Origin: Deltaproteobacteria bacterium
GTDB lineage: Bacteria > Myxococcota_A > UBA9160 > UBA6930
Assembly: GCA_016875395.1 (NCBI GenBank)
Contig: VGRF01000018.1
Coordinates: 1 to 64,000 of the forward strand
Direction of reading: 5' to 3'
Length of the DNA stretch: 64,000 bases
A model generated the notes under the pieces. It saw only the letters and a list, made by a program, of their open reading frames with translations, did not search any database and was not told the DNA's origin. Shown one piece after another: positions 57,781 through 64,000 of this stretch. Positions within the stretch are counted from its first letter, which is position 1. The number at the start of each line of letters is the position of its first letter. A program made the translations under genes and the position numbers.

Positions 57781-58614
57781 TCAGCGCAAGCGGTCGTCCG
57801 CCCTCTTTTCGCGCGCCTTCGTGAGCAGCCGAATGCGGTGCTGGATGATCTCGAGCTTGCCGTTGTCGTCGACCTTGAGGTCCTCGCTCAGCTTCACCTT
57901 CGCGATCAGCGCGCGCGTCGCGGCGGAGCGCTCAGCGCTCGCGGGGTGGCTCGAGAAGAACGTAGGTACCCGAGTCTGCCCGGAGGCGGACATCACGTCG
58001 AAGAAGTTCGCGATGCCGTCGGGGTGGTAGCCCGCGCGCGGCACGACCTCGACGGCGAACGCGTCGGCCTCTTCCTCCGCCTCGCGCTTGAAGGTGTTCA
58101 TGATGCCAAGCGCGCCAAAACCGGTGGCGGCGTCCGTGATCGCGGGATGAACGCCGCCGATCATGCCGCCGATGACCGCCGCGTTGCGAAGCAGGCCGGC
58201 GTTCTGTGCGCGCGCCATGTTGTCGGCGACGTGGCGCTTCACGACGTGCCCGACTTCGTGCCCGAGCACGCCCGCGAGCTCGCTCACGTTGCGCGTTAGC
58301 GTGATCAGGCCGGTGTGGACGAAAATTTGCCCGCCGAACGTCGCGGACGCGTTCAGCGAGTCGTCCTCGAGCACGGTGAACGTGTACTCGAACGGCTGCG
58401 GCCCCGCGGCCTGCACGAGCCGCTGCCCGATGTCCTCGACGTAAGTCACGACCACGTCGTCGTAGAGCACTTTGGCGTGGCGCCGGATTTCCTGGGCCGC
58501 CTGGCGCCCGAGCTCTTCCTCGTCGCTGACGGTGGGCGCCGAACACGCGGCGAGCGCAGCTCCGATCGTCAGGGCGAGAACGCGCTTCACGAGATCAGTC
58601 CGTTGAGTTGCCAC
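57781..58614 (-). CDS. M48-family metalloprotease lipoprotein
   Basis: 277 aa. Lipobox LAAC (Cys 24) after the signal RVLALTIGAALAAC marks a lipoprotein. Peptidase motifs: SELAGVLGHEVGHVVKRHVA (HExxH at 119-123) and the downstream Glu in KREAEEEADAFAVEVVPRAG. Related proteins (BepA, LoiP) act in outer-membrane protein quality control. AAGGAG (58621-58626 on the minus strand) places the start at GTG 58614. It overlaps the 3' end of the upstream kinase-like gene by 20 bases. Confidence 0.9.
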   Translation of the reverse strand: MATQRTDLVKRVLALTIGAALAACSAPTVSDEEELGRQAAQEIRRHAKVLYDDVVVTYVEDIGQRLVQAAGPQPFEYTFTVLEDDSLNASATFGGQIFVHTGLITLTRNVSELAGVLGHEVGHVVKRHVADNMARAQNAGLLRNAAVIGGMIGGVHPAITDAATGFGALGIMNTFKREAEEEADAFAVEVVPRAGYHPDGIANFFDVMSASGQTRVPTFFSSHPASAERSAATRALIAKVKLSEDLKVDDNGKLEIIQHRIRLLTKAREKRADDRLR

Positions 58615-59773
58615 TGGATTCTCCTTGCGTGCGAAGGCTTTCGGTGACGTGCCGAAGGATCGAGAGCACCGAGTCGTCGAACGACCGGTTGTCCACGATC
58701 GGGAGATCCTGCGCCTCGGCGAGCTCGAGGATGTGGTCCTGGATGCGCAGAATCGAGCCGAGATTCTCGAGATAGCGATGCGGCGCGCGCTGCTTCGCTT
58801 CGCTGGCGCGCGCGGCAAAGCGGCTGCGGAAAGCGTCGGGCTCGAGCGTCGAGACCGCGAGGAAGATCACGTGCGCGTCGGCGGCGTGGCGCGCGGGGTC
58901 GACGAGGCCGGGCAGGATCGAGACGCCTTCCATGATCATGCTCGTGTTCTCTTCGATCGCGCGCCCGATCATCGCGCGCACGCCCACCGTCACCGCGGTC
59001 GCCTGCGCGCGGAAGCCTGCGATCACCGCGTCGTCGCCGGCGTGGTGCTCGGGCAGGTTCACGTGCGCGTCGTAGGACGAGGCGTGGATCTCGGGCATGA
59101 GCTCCTTCGAGAGCATGATGCGCATGACCTGGCGAATGGCGTCGGTCGAGTAAACCCGCGTGATGCCGAGTCGTGTCGCGACGGCCTGCGCGAGCGCGCT
59201 TTTTCCCACACCCGCAGCGCCGCCGAGCAGCAGGATGAGCGGCTTGCCCGTCTCCTGGAACGCCCGCCACGCGCGGTAGCGCTGCCCGACGCGCGTGCCG
59301 AGCTTCGCGCCGAGCGTCTCCTGCGCGATGCGGCGCAGCTCTTCGCGCGAGATCTCGCGCACGCGCCGCGCGAGCAGCGAGGTCTCGATGTCGCGCGCGA
59401 CGGCGAAGGCATCGTCGGGATCGATCGCCGCGGCGAGCAGCGACTGCGCGAGGATGCCCTTCGAGAACGGCATGGTCTCGTCGTCGCTCGCGCGGTCATC
59501 GCGCACTTGGATCGCGGGCGGCACGCCGTGGCTTACCGGCGGATTCTCGAGCGACGGCCCGAGCAGCTCACTCACGATCGCCGCCAGCTCGTCGCGGCCG
59601 ACGAGCTCCCGCCCGCGAATCTTGTCGCGCACCGCAGTCGCGGTGCGGAAGGCCTCGTCGAAGGTCGCGCCGCGCGAGAGCAGCGAGTGAACCATGATCC
59701 CGCGCATGAACGGGCGGCGCCCCGTCGCATCCTCGACGAGCGGCATGTCGGAAGCGCGGCCGGGCGTGCTCAT
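58595..59773 (-). CDS. 2-phosphoglycerate-kinase-like protein with ATP-cone-like N-terminus
   Basis: 392 aa. The N-terminal region holds two related helical repeats resembling ATP-cone domains: FMRGIMVHSLLSRGATFDEA (about 22-41) and FSKGILAQSLLAAAIDPDDA (about 101-120). A P-loop kinase domain follows: ILLLGGAAGVGKSALAQAVA (about 179-198) and GITRVYSTDAIRQVMRIMLS. Archaeal 2-phosphoglycerate kinases, which make cyclic-2,3-diphosphoglycerate precursor in methanogens, have this layout. Whether this one phosphorylates 2-phosphoglycerate in a bacterium is unknown. ATG 59773. It overlaps the M48 gene. Confidence 0.75.
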   Translation of the reverse strand: MSTPGRASDMPLVEDATGRRPFMRGIMVHSLLSRGATFDEAFRTATAVRDKIRGRELVGRDELAAIVSELLGPSLENPPVSHGVPPAIQVRDDRASDDETMPFSKGILAQSLLAAAIDPDDAFAVARDIETSLLARRVREISREELRRIAQETLGAKLGTRVGQRYRAWRAFQETGKPLILLLGGAAGVGKSALAQAVATRLGITRVYSTDAIRQVMRIMLSKELMPEIHASSYDAHVNLPEHHAGDDAVIAGFRAQATAVTVGVRAMIGRAIEENTSMIMEGVSILPGLVDPARHAADAHVIFLAVSTLEPDAFRSRFAARASEAKQRAPHRYLENLGSILRIQDHILELAEAQDLPIVDNRSFDDSVLSILRHVTESLRTQGESSGNSTD

Positions 59774-60090
59774 TTTTCGAAGCTACCCGAGGGCACCTGG
59801 GGCAGCGAGCAAGCGCGCTCGCCTCGGGCGTGCAGTCGCGGTTCGCAACTCGAACGCTAGAGCTGCGAAGTTGCAGGGCAAAACGTTGACTCGGAGTCGC
59901 TCCGCGGTAGCTTGCGCGATCGGGGATGAGGGGAGCGATCTGACTTCGAGGGCGTCTCGTCTCGATTTCTCTCGCCGACCGCGATTCTGCCGCGCACGCG
60001 CACGCTGCCGCCGCGACTGATTAGGGATTCGTTGGGCTCGCCTCCTCCCGACTGGCGAACGCGCGCAGCCCGCGCGTGCTCGGAGGGGAC
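59774..60090. other. 317-bp divergent intergenic region
   Basis: Between the kinase-like gene (minus) and the ParA gene (plus). It should hold both promoters. It is somewhat AT-richer than average (for example AAAACGTTGACTCGGAG near 59880). No gene, hairpin repeat or motif copy was recognised. Confidence 0.5.
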
Positions 60091-61092
60091 ATGCGCACGA
60101 TCGCGGTAGTCAACCAGAAGGGCGGCTGCGGCAAGACCACCACCGCGGTGAACCTCGCCGGCGCCCTCGCGGAGCAAGGCGCGCGCGTGCTCGTGGTCGA
60201 CATGGACCCGCAGGCGCACGCGACGCTCGCGCTGGGCATCGACCCGGACACGCTCGACGAGAACCTCTACGAGATTCTGATCGCGCCGCTCGGCTCGCCC
60301 GACGCGCAGCGCCTCCCCAAGGTCATCCGCGCTCATTCGGAGACGCTGCACGTCGCACCGTCCGGCATCGTGCTCTCGGCGCTCGAGCAGAAGCTCACCG
60401 CCGAGCGCGCGGAGGGGCGCACGGAGCGCCTCGCGGGCGCGCTCGCGAACGTCGCGAGCGCCTACGACTTCGCGCTGATCGACTGCCCGCCGAACGTCGG
60501 CGTCCTCACCTTCAACGCGCTGCGGGCCGCAAGCGAAGTGATCGTGCCGCTCGAGACCAGCGAGTTCGCCGTGCACGGCGTTCAGAAGCTGCTCGAGACG
60601 ATCGCGCTGCTCGCGGAGCGCGTCGGCCACAAGCTCACGATTCGCGTGCTGCCCACGCTCTACGACGGCCGCACGCGCTACGCGCGAGAGACGCTCGGCG
60701 AGATCCGCGCGCTGTTCCCCGAGCTCTGCTTCGACACCGTGATCCGCGCGAACGTGAAGCTGCGCGAAGCGGCGCGCAGCGGGAAGCCGATCCAAAGCAC
60801 CGCGCCGCACGCCGCCGGCGCTGCCGACTACGCCGCGCTTGCGCTCGAGGTCTCGCTCGCGGGCGCCGGCGACGTCCCGATAGCGGCCTCCGACCGCGCG
60901 CTGCGGGAGGTCACGGTCTCGTTCCGCGACGCCGCCGCCACTGACGTTCGGATCGCCGGCGACTTCAATGGCTGGGTCCCCGACAAGAACGTCCGCTCGC
61001 GCGTCGAGGTCGCCGGGGAGGAGCGCGTGTGGACGAAGGTCCTCGCGGTTCCTCCGGGGACCTACCGCTACCGCTACCTCGTCGACGGGTAG
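60091..61092 (+). CDS. ParA-family ATPase fused to a CBM48-like domain, ending at an in-frame TAG
   Basis: 333 aa to the TAG at 61090-61092. ParA domain: deviant Walker A MRTIAVVNQKGGCGKTTTAV (residues 1-20), VVDMDPQAHATLALGI, ALIDCPPNVGVLTFNALRAA and VIVPLETSEFAVHGVQKLLE. From about residue 268 a carbohydrate-recognition (AMPK/CBM48-type) fold starts: RIAGDFNGWVPDKNVRSRVE then LAVPPGTYRYRYLVDG, and stops exactly where the domain should continue; the next 22 codons after TAG keep the domain (WRDDAAAPAKAP to SVLVVR, 61093-61161). GGAGG precedes ATG 60091. No parB is adjacent, so orphan ParA-like positioning of another system is likely. Confidence 0.85.
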   Translation: MRTIAVVNQKGGCGKTTTAVNLAGALAEQGARVLVVDMDPQAHATLALGIDPDTLDENLYEILIAPLGSPDAQRLPKVIRAHSETLHVAPSGIVLSALEQKLTAERAEGRTERLAGALANVASAYDFALIDCPPNVGVLTFNALRAASEVIVPLETSEFAVHGVQKLLETIALLAERVGHKLTIRVLPTLYDGRTRYARETLGEIRALFPELCFDTVIRANVKLREAARSGKPIQSTAPHAAGAADYAALALEVSLAGAGDVPIAASDRALREVTVSFRDAAATDVRIAGDFNGWVPDKNVRSRVEVAGEERVWTKVLAVPPGTYRYRYLVDG

Positions 61093-61161
61093 TGGCGCGA
61101 CGACGCCGCTGCGCCCGCCAAGGCGCCCGGGACCCGCCAGTCGGTGCTGGTCGTCCGCTAG
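61090..61161 (+). other. Continuation of the CBM48-like domain beyond the in-frame TAG
   Basis: Reading through TAG 61090-61092 in the same frame gives W-R-D-D-A-A-A-P, then SVLVVR and a second TAG (61159-61161). CBM48-type domains usually read YRYLVDG-x-W-x-D and end in a V-V-V strand, so this looks like the missing end of the upstream protein. Confidence 0.65.
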
Positions 61162-61194
61162 CGCGGGCCTGCGCCCTCCCCCTGGGACTTTTCC

Positions 61195-61207
61195 TTCGGC
61201 CCAAACC
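61195..61207 (+). promoter_or_regulatory. Candidate upstream element TTCGGCCCAAACC
   Basis: Exact copy of the 13-mer at 36183-36195, 100 bp before the ECF sigma factor gene. It is followed by GTGAC-T7-GTCAC (about 61217-61233), a small stem with a T-rich loop. It could be a promoter of the sigma gene or the end of the ParA transcript. Confidence 0.3.
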
Positions 61208-61306
61208 CGAACGCGAGTGACTTTTTTTGTCACCTCGTCACCTGTGGCGTCCACAACACGCTTTGGGGTGAATCGCACCTTTGGGGAGCCGGAAGGGGAA
61301 GCTGGC

Positions 61307-61903
61307 ATGGCGGAGTCGAGCCGGGCGGGAGCTGGGGCGGCCGGACAGTTAGGCGAGAGCGACGAACAGTTAGTGGAGCGCGTCCGCAGCGGGGACCGCG
61401 AGGCGTTCGAGGCGCTCTACCGGCGTTTCTTCCCGCGCATCTACCGCTTCGTCTCGAAGCGCATGGGCGCGCGCTTCGACGTCGAAGAGACCGTGCAGGA
61501 GATCTTCATCGCGGCATTCTCGTCGCTCGACGCGTACAGCGGCGAGGCGCCGTTCGGCGCTTGGGTGTACGGACTCGCGCGCCGCACCGTCGCGAACCGG
61601 TTCAAGCGCCGACGCGCGGACACCGTCCCGTGGAACGACACCGATGTCGCGCTCTCGGATGCCGTCGCGGAAGTGCGCGGCGACGCGAGCGGCGACGACC
61701 CGCACGCGGCCTACGAGCGCAGCGAGCGCCTCGCGCAGCTCGAGGACGCCGCGCGCCGGTTATCTCCGTCGCAGTGGGAGTACTTCCGCCTGCACCACCT
61801 CGAGGACATGCCGATCGAGGACATCGCGCGCCAAGCGCAGTGCAGCCGCGACGCCGTCAAGTCTCACCTGTATCGCGCGCGCAAGATGTTATTGGCGCGC
61901 TAG
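61307..61903 (+). CDS. ECF RNA polymerase sigma factor
   Basis: 198 aa. Region 2: DREAFEALYRRFFPRIYRFV (about 27-46) and DVEETVQEIFIAAFSSLDAY (RpoD-like core contact); region 4: LSPSQWEYFRLHHLEDMPIE then DIARQAQCSRDAVKSHLYRA, a helix-turn-helix that would read the -35 element. An acidic linker holds the pair. GGAAGGGGA before ATG 61307. No anti-sigma factor is adjacent: the next gene encodes a cytoplasmic alpha/beta hydrolase-like protein. Confidence 0.9.
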   Translation: MAESSRAGAGAAGQLGESDEQLVERVRSGDREAFEALYRRFFPRIYRFVSKRMGARFDVEETVQEIFIAAFSSLDAYSGEAPFGAWVYGLARRTVANRFKRRRADTVPWNDTDVALSDAVAEVRGDASGDDPHAAYERSERLAQLEDAARRLSPSQWEYFRLHHLEDMPIEDIARQAQCSRDAVKSHLYRARKMLLAR

Positions 61904-61975
61904 CCAGCGCAAGCGAAGTCGCGCGGGCCCTCTGCACGCGGTGAACGCGCGCTGCGCGCGGGCTAGGTTGGCCGC

Positions 61976-62593
61976 GTGAGCGACTCGCACCCGGCAGGCT
62001 CAGGACTGAAGCCGAGAGCCGCCTGGCTTTCTCCTCCGCGTGACGCCGGCGCCTTCGCGGAGCATCGCTTCGAGTGCACGAGCGATGGCGACTGCGTGAG
62101 CGGGCGCCTGTGGCTACCGCGCGGCGCCGCCCGCGATCGCCTCGTGCTCGCGCTGCACCCGCTGGGCTCGAGCGCGCGCGATGCCGCCGTCGCGACCGCC
62201 GGAGCCCGCTGCGCGGCGGCCGGGATCGCGCTCGCCGCAATCGACCTGCCGCTTCACGGCGATCGCCACAACGCGAAGCTCTCGAAGCGCGCGGTCGCTG
62301 CGGCGAGCGGCGCCGAGACGGCGCCCGACGCGCTGCTCTGGCGCGGACTCCTCGCGCAGGCCGTGCGCGACCTGTCGCGCGCGCTCGACGCGCTTCGCGG
62401 CAGCGCGCCCTCGCGCGTCGCGACCGTCGCGTTCGCGGGAACGCTGCCGATCGGCCTCGCGCACCGCGCGGCCGACGCACGCATCGAGCGGCTCGTCGCG
62501 ATCGCGCGACCCGCGAGCGCGCCGCTCGCCGAGAAATCCGTCGCGTGGGTCGAGCGGCTGGACGATCTCTTGCCTGCGCTCGATCCGTGGTGA
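61976..62593 (+). CDS. Degenerate alpha/beta-hydrolase-like protein
   Basis: 205 aa. GTG start at 61976. The order of strands fits an alpha/beta hydrolase: LVLALHPLGSSARDAAVATA (about 56-75) carries the HxxG oxyanion-type motif, IALAAIDLPLHGDRHNAKLS follows. The nucleophile elbow reads VAFAGTLPIGLAHRA; the GxSxG serine is replaced by Thr in AGTLPIG, so it may be inactive or use Thr. No signal peptide. It is downstream of the sigma factor by 72 bp and has no obvious pathway. Confidence 0.6.
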   Translation: MSDSHPAGSGLKPRAAWLSPPRDAGAFAEHRFECTSDGDCVSGRLWLPRGAARDRLVLALHPLGSSARDAAVATAGARCAAAGIALAAIDLPLHGDRHNAKLSKRAVAAASGAETAPDALLWRGLLAQAVRDLSRALDALRGSAPSRVATVAFAGTLPIGLAHRAADARIERLVAIARPASAPLAEKSVAWVERLDDLLPALDPW

Positions 62594-62642
62594 CTCCGCG
62601 CGTGCCTGCTAACGCATCGCCCCGCCCCAACGAGGTTCTTCG

Positions 62643-63686
62643 ATGAAATCGCTTCGCGTTTCCGTGCTGTTCGCGCTGACCGTGCTCGCACTCGTCGCCT
62701 GCAACGGCGCTTCGTCAGGAAAGGCCGCGGATGCGTCGGGCGCACCCGTCGCGCGCGTCGCCGGCGAGACCATCTCCGAGGGCGAGCTCGACGCGTGGAT
62801 CAAGGACGAGCTGTGGCGCAGCCAAACCGAAGACGGCAACGCCTCGAAGGTGTACGCCCTGCGCGCACGCGGGCTCGAGCGCATGATCGATCAGCGGCTG
62901 CTCGACGCAGAGGCCGGCAAGCGCGGCGTCGATGCCGACACGCTCCTCGACCAAGAGGCCGCGAAGCGCGTGCAGGTGAGCGACGCGGACGTGAAGGCGT
63001 TCTGGGATCAGCACGCGGCCGAGTGGGGCGAGCGCAAGTTCGAGACCGAGGCGGCGGGCATTCGCCAGTACCTCGAGCGCAGCAAAGGCACCGATGCCGC
63101 GCAGACCTACATCGCCGAGCTGCGCGCCGCCGCGAACGTCGAGACGCTGCTCGTGCAGCCGCGCGTCACGGTCGCGGGCAAGGGCGCCGCGAAGGGACCG
63201 GCGGATGCGCCGGTCACGGTGATCGAGTTCAGCGACTACGAGTGCCCGTTCTGCAAGCGCGCAGAGCCGACCGTCGCGCAGATGATGAAGGAGTACGCGG
63301 GCAAGGTGCGCCTCGAGTTCCGCCACTTCCCGCTCGAGAGCATTCACCCGCAGGCGCGCGGCGCCGCCGAAGCGGCCGTGTGCGCGGAGGAGCATGGACG
63401 CTTCTGGGAGTTCCACGAGCTGCTGTACACCGGAGGTGGCCTCGCGGCACCGAAGCTGCTCGAGCACGCCACCAAGGCCGGCCTCGACGTGAACGCGTAC
63501 CAAGCGTGTCTCGCCTCCGGCCGCGGCAAACAGCGCGTCGACGCCGATCTCGCCGCGGGAAAAGCGGTCGGCGTGTCGGGCACGCCTGCGTTCTTCGTGA
63601 ACGGCGTGGCCTACTCGGGCGCGATCCCGATCGAGGATTTCCGCAAGGCGATCGACAGCGAGCTGGCGAAGCCGCCGCAGAGCTGA
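62643..63686 (+). CDS. DsbA-like lipoprotein with SurA-type N-terminal domain
   Basis: 347 aa. Lipobox LVAC (Cys 20). Residues about 35-120 (VARVAGETISEGELDAWIKD, ARGLERMIDQRLLDAEAGKR) look like a SurA/PpiC-type peptidyl-prolyl isomerase N-terminal segment. From about 180 a DsbA/thioredoxin domain follows: PVTVIEFSDYECPFCKRAEP with CPFC at 201-204, and the cis-Pro loop VGVSGTPAFFVNGVAYSGAI. Such fusions oxidise or isomerise disulfides in exported proteins. The CPFC pair and GTPAF are intact, so activity is plausible. ATG 62643. Confidence 0.9.
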   Translation: MKSLRVSVLFALTVLALVACNGASSGKAADASGAPVARVAGETISEGELDAWIKDELWRSQTEDGNASKVYALRARGLERMIDQRLLDAEAGKRGVDADTLLDQEAAKRVQVSDADVKAFWDQHAAEWGERKFETEAAGIRQYLERSKGTDAAQTYIAELRAAANVETLLVQPRVTVAGKGAAKGPADAPVTVIEFSDYECPFCKRAEPTVAQMMKEYAGKVRLEFRHFPLESIHPQARGAAEAAVCAEEHGRFWEFHELLYTGGGLAAPKLLEHATKAGLDVNAYQACLASGRGKQRVDADLAAGKAVGVSGTPAFFVNGVAYSGAIPIEDFRKAIDSELAKPPQS

Positions 63687-63726
63687 CGGCTGCGGAGCGA
63701 GAGGCGCCGCTCGACCGCCTGCTCGT

Positions 63727-64000
63727 TCAGGCGTGACCGCCGATGCGCGCGAGCATCGCGTCGCGCTCGGCGCACATGCGCGTCGCGGTCTTCGCCTCGA
63801 GGTTCAGGCGCAGCAGCGGCTCCGTGTTCGAGGGCCGCAGGTTGAACCACCAGTCGTCGTAGCGGACGAGCAGGCCGTCGAGGCGCGAGACCTCGCGCGC
63901 GCTGGCGTGCTCGCGCGCCACGGCATCGATGATCGCGCGCGGGTCGTCCACGTGGCGATTGATCTCGCCGCTCGCGTGATAGCGGCGTAGCGGCGCGATC
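63727..64000 (-). CDS. Phosphoglucomutase/phosphomannomutase, C-terminal end (5' end outside the window)
   Basis: Last 91 codons of an alpha-D-phosphohexomutase; the gene continues past base 64000. The C-terminal domain motif is clear: SRLDGLLVRYDDWWFNLRPS then NTEPLLRLNLEAKTATRMCA, the SNTEP phosphate-binding loop of PMM/PGM enzymes. YHASGEINRHVDDPRAIIDA precedes it. It ends with MLARIGGHA. Enzymes of this type convert mannose- or glucose-6-phosphate to the 1-phosphate for glycan precursors. Mannose versus glucose preference is not decidable here. Confidence 0.9.
   Translation of the reverse strand, partial: IAPLRRYHASGEINRHVDDPRAIIDAVAREHASAREVSRLDGLLVRYDDWWFNLRPSNTEPLLRLNLEAKTATRMCAERDAMLARIGGHA

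Noticed and set aside
61090-61092. TAG recoded as a sense codon genome-wide.
   Set aside because: Other clear genes end in TAG (for example 7667-7669, 10085-10087, 12397-12399), so TAG is used as a normal stop here.

Overview
This is a high-GC (roughly 70% by eye), gene-dense bacterial chromosome segment. The gene set is Gram-negative: FtsEX-EnvC, a TonB-dependent receptor, PlsB, several lipoproteins, a LysM lytic transglycosylase and System I cytochrome c maturation. The mix of these with deltaproteobacterial-type conserved hypotheticals, coenzyme F420 biosynthesis and dispersed hairpin repeats suggests an uncultured deltaproteobacterial-grade lineage (Myxococcota- or Binatota-like). That placement is inference from gene content. 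I saw no rRNA, tRNA, CRISPR array, prophage or intact transposase.

Layout. 1-7 kb (minus strand): truncated xseA, envC, ftsX, ftsE, a conserved hypothetical, and a secreted lamin-tail/propeller pair. 7-12.4 kb: DUF4124 protein, then an F420 block (cofD-cofC-cofE, an LLM flavin/F420 oxidoreductase, a deazaflavin-dependent reductase). 12.5-18.3 kb: engB, CobW GTPase, gltX, exported methyltransferase, EamA transporter. 18.3-24.9 kb: zinc region with a TonB receptor, DUF2946-like protein, CDF transporter, znuA-znuC-(unknown)-znuB. 25-27.5 kb: MFS exporter and aminotransferase. 28-34.4 kb: one overlapping operon ccmE-ccmF-(CcmI-like zinc-ribbon protein)-ccmA-ccmB-ccmC-ccmD. 34.8-39.2 kb: zinc-ribbon protein, SDR, unknown protein, short MoxR ATPase with a metallopeptidase-VWA partner. 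39.3-47.6 kb (minus): Nudix, hisG, hisI, plsB, SDR, a toxin-antitoxin locus with a frameshifted toxin, GNAT, biotin carrier. 47.7-51.4 kb: ffh and a LysM transglycosylase. 51.4-59.8 kb (minus): phosphatase, rlmN, trmB, VapBC, a second VWA/MoxR pair, M48 protease, 2-phosphoglycerate-kinase-like protein. 60-64 kb: ParA-CBM48 fusion cut by an in-frame TAG, ECF sigma factor, degenerate alpha/beta hydrolase, DsbA-like lipoprotein, and the end of a phosphomannomutase.

Many neighbours overlap by 1-4 bases (TGATG, ATGA, GTGA), so they are probably co-transcribed and translationally coupled: ftsX-envC, cofD-cofC, CDF-znuA-znuC, ccmF through ccmD, MoxR-VWA (twice), trmB-rlmN, hisI-hisG, vapB-vapC.

The most unusual signals are at the DNA level. 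The exact 9-mer TTGTTACGG occurs 14 times, always inside genes, on both strands and in several reading frames. Alongside it are four copies of a GGGGACGTTCCGC hairpin, one GGGGTCTGGCAC hairpin, and a short AGCGAGGCGAAGCCGAGCG-type repeat that also sits in frame inside znuC. Protein-level oddities are CcmE with Cys in place of the heme-binding His, the ParA-CBM48 fusion with a premature TAG, a CobW fusion, and the two AAA/VWA modules.
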